Source: Treponema sp.
GTDB lineage: Bacteria; Spirochaetota; Spirochaetia; Treponematales; Breznakiellaceae
Length of the DNA stretch: 8,091 nucleotides
Direction: 5' to 3'
Assembly (NCBI GenBank): GCA_031288575.1
Contig: JAITRD010000312.1
Location: 1 to 8,091, forward strand
The notes under the pieces are model-generated. The model worked only from the letters and a program-made list of their open reading frames with translations, made no database searches and was not told where the DNA came from. Of the stretch, positions 1 to 5,343 are shown one piece after another. The stretch's first letter is position 1, and every line of letters starts with the position of its first letter. A program made the translations under genes and the position numbers.

Positions 1-114
1 CGGCGGCGGGCGGCGCTGTTCAACCCGGTGGCGCTCAAGCGGGAGATGGACGAAGCGCGGGAGCGGCTCTTGAAACTGGCCGCGCAAAGGGGTATCACAG
101 GGGAAACCGCTTGA
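1..114 (+). CDS. C-terminal fragment of an unidentified protein (5' end outside window)
   Basis: Frame 1 is open from the window edge to the TGA at 112-114 and encodes 37 residues. The segment is rich in Arg, Glu, Lys, Leu and Ala. Its second half (ALKREMDEARERLLKLAAQRG) looks like a charged amphipathic helix, which supports real coding. I do not recognise the family. An arginine-rich tail with an 'NPxxLKRE' helix, sitting next to repeated end-like DNA, could be the C-terminus of an integrase-core transposase, but that is a guess. Two other frames are also open for much of this GC-rich stretch, so the frame choice is itself only moderately supported. Confidence 0.45.
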   Translation, partial: RRRAALFNPVALKREMDEARERLLKLAAQRGITGETA

Positions 115-120
115 GCGGTT
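105..120 (+). other. Hairpin over the stop codon of the first gene
   Basis: AACCGC (105-110) and GCGGTT (115-120) form a perfect 6-bp stem with a TTGA loop that contains the TGA stop. No T-run follows directly (CGGCTAGATC comes next), so it is not a typical intrinsic terminator. It may slow RNA decay or be chance. Confidence 0.35.
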
Positions 121-135
121 CGGCTAGATCTCTTA

Positions 136-178
136 ATTTTGGCGCACACTTTTTTCACTTAGATTTTATTTTGGCGCA
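136..178. repeat. Pair of 11-bp direct repeats (ATTTTGGCGCA)
   Basis: ATTTTGGCGCA occurs at 136-146 and again at 168-178, 32 bp apart, in an AT-rich island between two GC-rich stretches. Repeated short motifs of this kind are typical of the transposase-binding ends of IS21-like elements. The location just after a gene end and just before a transposase remnant fits a decayed element end. No matching opposite end lies in the window, so the assignment stays tentative. The remaining bases 179-221 show nothing recognisable. Confidence 0.4.
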
Positions 179-221
179 ATACGGCCCTTGTCAACGACCA
201 ATAGAAATGACCCCCTCCGAC

Positions 222-1371
222 TCATGCCGCGCTTGAGCTCACTTGGCCTTTTCGTGGTATGTACAGCTCCTTAACAAGGAGCATTTTGCCTTTATGGAGA
301 ATTGAACAGCTGCCATCAAGCCGGATTCGGACCGTTGCTTTGTCCTTAGGCCGGGGGTCCGGCGCGGCTCGAAGCAAGGTCAGGGCTATCTTCCGTAAAA
401 CATTGAGGTTTTCAGGCGCATGGCCGCAGGCCACCCGGGCCGCATCTTCCCGGAACACGACATCAAGACGCCAATGCAACTGATTTTCTATCGACCAGTG
501 CCCCCGCAAATACCGGCAACACTCGTCGGCCTCCATATCCGCGTTGCTAATATAGTACCGGTCAGTCACCGTCTGTTCCCCCTTCACGGTCCGCCAGCAC
601 CGGTACCGGATGATGCTCGTTACCTCCTGCCAGCCTTGCTTCCCCGCCGTTCCTTCCGCCCATGGCCCGTTTCTTCCTCACTTATCCATACATCTTCCGG
701 AAGATCCCGAATCTCCCCCGTCTGAAGCCCCTCAAAATACCCCCGGATGTCCTGGTGCAGCGTCGGCTGGTTGTCTTTCACTGCCAACAGATAATCCCCT
801 CCCCCTGCCCGGATCTTCGCCGCTATCTCCTTCTGACATCCTTCGGACTTTAGTCCGCCGCGTCTATCGTGACCGCCGCCCCTTTAATGTCCAGCAGGTC
901 CAATAATTTCGGTATCGCCGTTATCTCATTGCTCTTTTTGTCCACCGCCACCTGTCCCAGAATGATTTCTTCCTCCCCCGCCCGTGCACTGACCACATGC
1001 AGGGCGCTCCGCTCCCTGTTTCCGCTTCCCCGTATCGTTTTTCCGTCGATGTTTACCACCCCGGCTCTCCCTTCCCGGGCCCCGCCTAACCATCCGTACA
1101 GGCTTCCGGCCAGTTCTTCCGGCTTTATCCGTTTAAACACCCGGAAAAAGGTGATCTCATCGGGTATTCCATGCGGCAGTTCCAGAAATGTTTTTAATTC
1201 CTTTTCCCGTTCCCGTCCAAAGGCTTCCATATCCTCGAAGTCTTCCCCATCGCATACCAGAGTCGCCAATCCGATAACCAGAATATCTTCCAGTTTATGC
1301 CGCAGGTTCCCCCATTGCCGCCGGGGATCGCCTATCTTTTCCAGTCTTTCTTTCAGTTTCCCTATGTCCAT
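222..1371 (-). pseudogene. ISAs1-family (H-repeat type) DDE transposase, broken by two lesions
   Basis: Three consecutive - strand frames together make one ISAs1-family transposase. Fragment 1 (1371 to 850; ATG behind GAAGAAGGGAT) has the N-terminal associated domain (KIGDPRRQWGNLRHKLEDIL, HGIPDEITFFRVF), the first catalytic Asp in NIDGKTIRGS and the second in TIDA, then stops at TAA 852-850. Fragment 2 (about 841 to 620) continues the fold (GCQKEIAAKI, DYLLAVKDNQPTLHQDI, TGHGRKERR) in another frame and ends at TAA 622-620. Fragment 3 (about 635 to 222) resumes in a third frame at GWQEVTSIIRYRC and carries YYISN plus the catalytic Glu block RGHWSIENQLHWRLDVVF. The break between fragments 1 and 2 is a net 14-bp insertion. 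Between 2 and 3 roughly a dozen or more residues usually found after HGRxExR are missing. The C-terminal tail after NLNVLRKIALTLLR is unlike the usual family ending. With both lesions the product cannot be an active transposase. Confidence 0.9.
222..1371 (-). mobile_element. Remnant of an ISAs1-family insertion sequence (ends not defined)
   Basis: Only the transposase reading region supports the element. I compared the sequence inward from both flanks (about 180-222 and about 1372-1450) and found no convincing terminal inverted-repeat pair or target-site duplication, so the limits given are those of the pseudogene. The missing ends and the odd C-terminal tail suggest an old, eroded or truncated copy. 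Confidence 0.6.
842..857. repeat. Small palindrome inserted in the transposase gene
   Basis: CGGACT (844-849) and AGTCCG (852-857) form a near-perfect palindrome with a TT centre. Removing the 14 bases at 842-855 restores the reading frame from ...TIDAA directly into GCQKEIAAKI, as expected for the family. The palindrome therefore coincides with the frame-breaking insertion and supplies the TAA stop. The CTAAAG centre flanked by G/C arms resembles small dispersed palindromic repeats known from many genomes; that resemblance is from memory. Confidence 0.55.
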
Positions 1372-1462
1372 ATCCCTTCTTCGGAATATGCCCTTCCCTT
1401 CTTCACCCTTTCCAAAAAGTAAATGCAGGAGCCCCGCCCTATACCTGAAACTGTTTTTCTGT

Positions 1463-1486
1463 TATATTAGGATATTTAAAAGGAGG
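1463..1486 (+). promoter_or_regulatory. Likely -10 box and ribosome binding site of the cupin regulator gene
   Basis: TATATT at 1463-1468 is a good -10 hexamer, placed so that transcription would start near 1475, just ahead of AAGGAGG (1480-1486), which lies 4 bases before the ATG at 1491. No clear -35 hexamer is seen at the right distance, so the promoter may be weak or need an activator. The 119-bp gap between the transposase remnant and the regulator gene holds nothing else I can identify. Confidence 0.45.
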
Positions 1487-1490
1487 AACC

Positions 1491-2045
1491 ATGACCGACG
1501 AAGTACGGGAAATTGCCGCCCGGGTGCGGGTTTTACGGGAAATTGAGGAAATTTCGGGAGAAACCCTTTCCAAGGAACTGGGTTTTGATCCGGAGAAGTA
1601 CAATAAATGGGAATCGGGACAGCTTGATTTCCCAATCGGCGCTTTGGTGGAAATAGCCGCCCGGTTCAAGGTTGATCTGACGGAACTGGTGAGCGGGGAA
1701 ACCCCGAAACTAAAAACCTATTGCCTTACCCGGGCCGATCATGCCCCGGAGGTAAGCCGCCGGCCCATGTATGCCTACTGGAATTTGGCCTATAATTTCC
1801 ACCGGAAAAAGGGCGAACCCTTTCTGGTGGAGGCGAGCCCCGACACGGAATCCAAGCCCCTAAGCCTCAACACCCATCCCGGTCAGGAGTTTGATTATGT
1901 ATTGGAAGGCCGGCTGCTCATATCCGTGGGGGGGCACGAAATGGAATTAGGCCCCGGGGACTGCGTCTACTACGATTCTAATGAACCCCACGGCATGAAA
2001 GCTGTCGGCGGCGGGCGGGCCCGTTTTTTGGCCCTGGTCCTGTAA
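1491..2045 (+). CDS. XRE-family HTH transcriptional regulator with C-terminal cupin domain
   Basis: The product is a 184-residue DNA-binding regulator. Residues about 8-66 form an XRE/Cro-C1 helix-turn-helix domain (SGETLSKELGFDPEKYNKWESG, then the FPIGALVEIAARFKVDLTEL helix). Residues about 98-184 form a cupin_2 barrel. Motif 1 reads THPGQEFDYVLEG (His129, Glu133, Gly140). Motif 2 reads GPGDCVYYDSNEPHG (Gly156, Asp157, His167). The first His of the usual HxH pair is Asn127 here, so metal binding may be altered. The length matches the standard HTH-cupin architecture. The ATG at 1491 follows AAGGAGG. The gene lies just upstream of an acyl-CoA synthetase and is probably cotranscribed with it. 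XRE-cupin proteins commonly control an adjacent metabolic gene, with the cupin binding a small effector. The likely effector here is the acid or acyl-CoA used by the ligase, which is inference. Confidence 0.93.
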   Translation: MTDEVREIAARVRVLREIEEISGETLSKELGFDPEKYNKWESGQLDFPIGALVEIAARFKVDLTELVSGETPKLKTYCLTRADHAPEVSRRPMYAYWNLAYNFHRKKGEPFLVEASPDTESKPLSLNTHPGQEFDYVLEGRLLISVGGHEMELGPGDCVYYDSNEPHGMKAVGGGRARFLALVL

Positions 2046-2052
2046 AAATTCC

Positions 2053-2058
2053 AAGGAG
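2053..2058 (+). promoter_or_regulatory. Ribosome binding site deciding the acyl-CoA synthetase start
   Basis: AAGGAG lies only 2 bases before an ATG at 2061 but 8 bases before a second in-frame ATG at 2067. The second spacing is the normal one, so 2067 is preferred. The difference is two residues. Confidence 0.65.
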
Positions 2059-2066
2059 TAATGTTT

Positions 2067-3800
2067 ATGCTTAACCGTTTTGTGTCCCGGCCTGACTTTG
2101 ATTCCTATGAGGATTTTTATAATAATTTCTCCGTCAATATTCCGGATAATTTCAATTTTGCTTATGACGTGATGGATGAACTGGCGAAAATCCGGGGCGG
2201 CGACCAGGCCCTGGTTTGGTGCGACGAGGACGGCGCCGAGGCGGTATTTACCTATGGCGAAATAAAAAAACTTTCCGATCAGGCAGCCAATGTGCTCCAT
2301 GACGCGGGTTTCCGTAAGGGGGACCCTGTCATGCTCATCCTTAAACGCCGCTGGCAGTATTGGCCAATAGTGCTGGCCCTCCACAAAATCGGGGCTGTCG
2401 GCATCCCCGCTACCCACTTGCTTACTACTAAAGATATTGTCTACCGCTGCCAGGCGGCGGATGTGGCGGGGATCATCTGCGTGGATGATGAACAGATTTT
2501 GCGCAAGGTGGATGAGGCTGAGATAAAACTTAAAAAGGATTCCAAGGGGGAAACTTCTTTTTTGCGTTACAAGGCCTTTGTCCGTTCCGCCCATACCCCG
2601 CCGGATTTGGATGTCGCCGCCCGGGCCGCCCAGGGCAAAACCGCGGAGGCTTCTATTCCCTGGGCCGATTTTAGCGGGCTCCAGCAAAAAGCTTCGGCGA
2701 ATTTTGCCCGGATTCCCCAGGTGAATACCAACGACGATATCATGCTCCTCTATTTCACCTCCGGTACCACCGGGATGCCCAAGATGGTCCGCCATAATTT
2801 TGCTTATCCCCTGGGGCATATTGTTACCGCTAAATATTGGCTCCGGGTTGAGGACGGGGGCCTCCACCTGACGGTGGCGGAAACCGGCTGGGCCAAGGCC
2901 GCCTGGGGCAAGCTTTACGGCCAGTGGCTTTGCGGGTCGGCGATCTTTGTTTACGATTTCGACCGTTTCGTCCCCGCCGCCATGCTGGAGATTATCAGCA
3001 AGTACCGGGTTACTTCTTTCTGCGCCCCGCCGACCATTTACCGTTTCTTTATTAAGGAAAAGCTCTCCAAATACGATTTTTCCGCCCTGAAATATTGTTC
3101 CGTGGCGGGGGAACCTCTGAACCCAGAGATTTATGAACAGTTCCTGGAAGCCACCGGAATTAAGCTGCGGGAATGTTACGGTCAGACCGAACTTACGGTA
3201 ACCCTCTGTACCTACCCCTGGCTGGAGCCGAAACCCGGTTCCATGGGGAAACCCTCCCCGGGTTACGATATCGACCTCCTCCGGGACGACGGTTCTTCCT
3301 GCGACATGGGCGAGGAAGGGCAGATCGTGGTTCGTACCGATAAACGGCAGCCCGCGGGGATCTTCGGGGGTTATTACCGGGATGAGGAGCTGACACAAAC
3401 GGTATGGCATGACGGGATCTACTATACCGGGGACATGGCTTGGCGGGATGAGGACGGCTACTACTGGTTTGTGGGCCGCGCCGATGATGTGATCAAAAGT
3501 TCCGGCTACCGGATAGGCCCCTTTGAAGTGGAGAGCGCCCTTTTGGAACATCCCTCGGTGCTGGAATGCGCCGTTACCGGGGTTCCCGATCCTGACCGGG
3601 GTACCATAGTTAAGGCCACGGTAGTCCTCGCCAAGGGCTGGATCCCTTCGGAGGGACTAAAACAGGAACTTCAAAACCATGTTAAAAAAACCACCGCCCC
3701 CTATAAATACCCCCGGATTGTGGACTTCGTTACCGAACTGCCCAAAACCATCAGCGGCAAAATCCGCCGGGTTCAGATCCGGGAGGAGGATGTCCGGTAA
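2067..3800 (+). CDS. AMP-forming acyl-CoA synthetase, medium-chain (MACS/acetyl-CoA synthetase-like) type
   Basis: This 577-residue member of the ANL adenylating superfamily would activate a carboxylic acid with ATP to an acyl-adenylate and transfer it to CoA, in the cytoplasm. All core motifs are intact: the phosphate-binding loop TSGTTGMPK (231-239), YGQTE (371-375), TGD with the ribose-binding Asp (454-456), the hinge region GRADDVIKSSGYRIGP with Arg471, and the C-terminal catalytic Lys565 in TISGKIRR. The N-terminus (YEDFYNNFSVNIPDNFNFAYDVMDE) is typical of the MACS branch rather than of true acetyl-CoA synthetases or long-chain enzymes. The substrate is therefore probably a short, medium, branched or aromatic acid and cannot be fixed from sequence. 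The gene begins about 20 bp after the HTH-cupin gene and is likely cotranscribed with it. An upstream in-frame ATG at 2061 is possible but too close to the ribosome binding site. Confidence 0.93.
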   Translation: MLNRFVSRPDFDSYEDFYNNFSVNIPDNFNFAYDVMDELAKIRGGDQALVWCDEDGAEAVFTYGEIKKLSDQAANVLHDAGFRKGDPVMLILKRRWQYWPIVLALHKIGAVGIPATHLLTTKDIVYRCQAADVAGIICVDDEQILRKVDEAEIKLKKDSKGETSFLRYKAFVRSAHTPPDLDVAARAAQGKTAEASIPWADFSGLQQKASANFARIPQVNTNDDIMLLYFTSGTTGMPKMVRHNFAYPLGHIVTAKYWLRVEDGGLHLTVAETGWAKAAWGKLYGQWLCGSAIFVYDFDRFVPAAMLEIISKYRVTSFCAPPTIYRFFIKEKLSKYDFSALKYCSVAGEPLNPEIYEQFLEATGIKLRECYGQTELTVTLCTYPWLEPKPGSMGKPSPGYDIDLLRDDGSSCDMGEEGQIVVRTDKRQPAGIFGGYYRDEELTQTVWHDGIYYTGDMAWRDEDGYYWFVGRADDVIKSSGYRIGPFEVESALLEHPSVLECAVTGVPDPDRGTIVKATVVLAKGWIPSEGLKQELQNHVKKTTAPYKYPRIVDFVTELPKTISGKIRRVQIREEDVR

Positions 3801-3823
3801 TTCCTTACCACCACACGGATAAA

Positions 3824-3843
3824 CGCGGAATTGGTTGTCCGCG
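3824..3843. other. Inverted repeat after the acyl-CoA synthetase gene
   Basis: CGCGGA (3824-3829) and TCCGCG (3838-3843) pair perfectly over 6 bp with an 8-base loop. No T-run follows. Together with the next hairpin it fills the gap between the ligase gene and the citrate synthase promoter. It could contribute to termination or RNA stability. Confidence 0.35.
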
Positions 3844-3847
3844 AATC

Positions 3848-3878
3848 ATGCCGCGGGCGGTAGGGCCGGCCGCGGCAT
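3848..3878. other. Strong GC-rich hairpin upstream of the citrate synthase promoter
   Basis: ATGCCGCGG (3848-3856) is the exact reverse complement of CCGCGGCAT (3870-3878), giving a 9-bp stem with a 13-base loop. It ends 3 bases before the proposed -35 box of the citrate synthase promoter. The lack of a following T-run argues against a standard intrinsic terminator. It may be an operator, a Rho-linked or imperfect terminator for the ligase transcript, or an RNA-stabilising stem. Confidence 0.45.
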
Positions 3879-3881
3879 AAC

Positions 3882-3910
3882 TTGTATAGACATTCACGGC
3901 ATAGTATATT
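3882..3910 (+). promoter_or_regulatory. Sigma70-like promoter of the citrate synthase gene
   Basis: TTGTAT (3882-3887) and TATATT (3905-3910) are separated by an optimal 17 bp. Transcription would start near 3917, leaving a leader of about 20 bases. A second -10-like TATAAA at 3915-3920 lacks a well-spaced -35. The -10 hexamer is the same as that proposed for the cupin regulator gene. Confidence 0.55.
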
Positions 3911-3926
3911 CCTGTATAAATATGCA

Positions 3927-3931
3927 GGGAG
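3927..3931 (+). promoter_or_regulatory. Ribosome binding site that fixes the citrate synthase start
   Basis: GGGAG lies 5 bases before the ATG at 3937. Longer in-frame options exist (ATG at 3922, TTG at 3835) but have no such site. The extra residues they would add are also unlike the family, and the TTG lies upstream of the proposed promoter. Confidence 0.6.
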
Positions 3932-3936
3932 ACGCT

Positions 3937-5274
3937 ATGAATGACACTGAAAAATACTTAGCCGAAATTTCCGGGAACGATTATATCAATCCTTCTTTAT
4001 ACGGCAGGTTTAACGTTAAACGGGGGCTCCGCAACGCCGACGGGACCGGGGTCCTGGTGGGGCTTACCCGGATAGGGGATGTCCACGGTTACATTATGGA
4101 TGAAGGGGAAAAGGTCCCGATGGAGGGGAAACTCTACTACCGGGGCATCAATGTGGAGGATCTGGTCCATACCGCCGCCGCGGAGGGGCGTTTCGGCTTT
4201 GAGGAAACGGTTTACCTCCTGGTTTTCGGCGCCCTCCCCTCCAGGGAACAGTTGGACTGGTTTTGCGCCCTCATGGGGGAAAACCGGGGGCTTCCTAAGA
4301 ATTTTGCCGAGGATTCCATTATGAAGGCCCCCTCCCGGGATATTATGAACAAGCTGGCCCGGTCGGTCCTTACCCTCTATTCCTACGACGATGATCCGGA
4401 AAACCAATCCCCGGAGAACGTGCTCCGCCAGTGCGTTGAGTTAATTGCCCGGTTTCCCACTATTGTCGCCTATTCCTATATGGCCAAAAAGCATTATTAC
4501 GACCATGAAAGCCTTATCATCCACCTCCCGGAGTCTTCCTGCCAAAGCGCGGAGACCATCCTCTCCCTCATCCGGCCGGATCAGAAATTTACCCGCCTGG
4601 AGGCGGAGATCCTCGACCTGGCCCTGACCCTCCACGCGGAACACGGGGGCGGGAACAATTCCACCTTTGCGGTTCACCTGGTCTCCTCCGCCGATACGGA
4701 TACCTATTCCGCCATTGCCGCGGGAATCGGTTCCCTTAAAGGTTATAAACACGGCGGGGCCAACATCAAGGTGATGGGCATGATCGAGGACATTAAGGCC
4801 CATATAAAACGCTGGGATGACGAGGGGGAGGTGGCGGACTATCTTGAAAAGATCCTCCGCGGCCAGGCTTACGACCGTACCGGCCTTATTTACGGTCAGG
4901 GCCACGCGGTTTATACCCTCTCGGACCCCCGGGCCGTGCTCATCCGGCATAAGGCCGCCGCCCTGGCCGAGGAAAAACACTTTACCGATGAATTTAACCT
5001 TTATAACCTCATCGCCCGGCTTACCCCCGGGGTTTTTAAAAAGGTTAAGGGTTTTGATAAGGATATCTGTACCAACGTGGATTTCTATTCCGGCTTTGTT
5101 TATAAAATGCTGGGGATCCCGGCGGAGCTGTTCACCCCCATTTTTGCGGTCAGCAGGGTCGCGGGCTGGTGCGCCCACCGGCTTGAGGAGATTATCTCCG
5201 GGGGCCGCATCATCCGCCCCGCCTATAAATGCGTCCAGCCCCGCTTGCCCTATACCGCCCTTGCCGGCCGCTAG
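3937..5274 (+). CDS. Citrate synthase (citrate/2-methylcitrate synthase subtype)
   Basis: The 445-residue enzyme condenses acetyl-CoA with oxaloacetate to citrate, the entry step of the TCA cycle. In fermentative anaerobes this usually serves 2-oxoglutarate and glutamate synthesis. The catalytic triad aligns with E. coli GltA His264, His305 and Asp362: His272 in GYKHGGAN, His323 in GQGHAVYTLSDPRA, Asp382 in NVDFYSG. Substrate-binding arginines are present at Arg332 (DPRA), Arg407 (SRVAGW) and Arg427 (IIRP). The N-terminal block FNVKRGLRNADGTGVLVGL (25-43), YRG (68-70) and LHAEHGGGNNSTF (from 232) place it in the roughly 450-residue subtype common in Clostridia and other anaerobes rather than the E. 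coli NADH-sensitive type. Members of this subtype may also accept propionyl-CoA; sequence alone does not decide. It has its own promoter and is followed by a strong terminator, so it is probably monocistronic or shares only read-through with the ligase gene. Confidence 0.94.
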   Translation: MNDTEKYLAEISGNDYINPSLYGRFNVKRGLRNADGTGVLVGLTRIGDVHGYIMDEGEKVPMEGKLYYRGINVEDLVHTAAAEGRFGFEETVYLLVFGALPSREQLDWFCALMGENRGLPKNFAEDSIMKAPSRDIMNKLARSVLTLYSYDDDPENQSPENVLRQCVELIARFPTIVAYSYMAKKHYYDHESLIIHLPESSCQSAETILSLIRPDQKFTRLEAEILDLALTLHAEHGGGNNSTFAVHLVSSADTDTYSAIAAGIGSLKGYKHGGANIKVMGMIEDIKAHIKRWDDEGEVADYLEKILRGQAYDRTGLIYGQGHAVYTLSDPRAVLIRHKAAALAEEKHFTDEFNLYNLIARLTPGVFKKVKGFDKDICTNVDFYSGFVYKMLGIPAELFTPIFAVSRVAGWCAHRLEEIISGGRIIRPAYKCVQPRLPYTALAGR

Positions 5275-5277
5275 GAG

Positions 5278-5298
5278 CCTGGGGGGTTTGCCCCCAGG
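5278..5298. other. GC-rich hairpin after the citrate synthase gene
   Basis: CCTGGGGG (5278-5285) and CCCCCAGG (5291-5298) form a perfect 8-bp stem with a 5-base loop, beginning 4 bases after the TAG. It has no T-run of its own and is the first of two tandem hairpins between the convergent genes. Confidence 0.6.
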
Positions 5299-5306
5299 CC
5301 CGGCAA

Positions 5307-5343
5307 GCCCCGGGGGAACGGCGTCCCCCCGGGCATTTTATTT
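5307..5343 (+). terminator. Rho-independent terminator of the citrate synthase gene
   Basis: GCCC-C-GGGGG (5307-5316) pairs with CCCCC-GGGC (5326-5334) over 9 bp with one bulged C, and is followed by ATTTTATTT (5335-5343). This is a standard stem plus T-tract for + strand transcripts. The T-tract overlaps the stop codon of the convergent - strand gene (5338-5340). Either hairpin could also act on - strand transcripts, but no T-tract follows them in that direction. Confidence 0.8.

Noticed and set aside
835..864. Programmed frameshift in the transposase
   Set aside because: No slippery heptamer is seen at the break, the family is not known for frameshifting, and a second independent break lies downstream.
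869..1546. 225-codon open frame on the + strand over the transposase
   Set aside because: The - strand encodes recognisable transposase motifs here; the + strand product is Ser/Pro/Arg-rich low-complexity and runs into the regulator gene.
1947..3551. 534-codon open frame on the - strand opposite the acyl-CoA synthetase gene
   Set aside because: It is an antisense shadow in GC-rich DNA. The + strand product has all catalytic motifs, while this one is Gly/Pro/His-rich with no recognisable domain.
3835..3936. Longer citrate synthase start (TTG at 3835 or ATG at 3922)
   Set aside because: The extension is unlike the family, covers the hairpin and promoter in the TTG case, and lacks a well-spaced ribosome binding site.
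4441..5178. 245-codon - strand open frame opposite citrate synthase
   Set aside because: Shadow of the conserved citrate synthase gene; Gly-rich with no domain and no ribosome binding site considered convincing.
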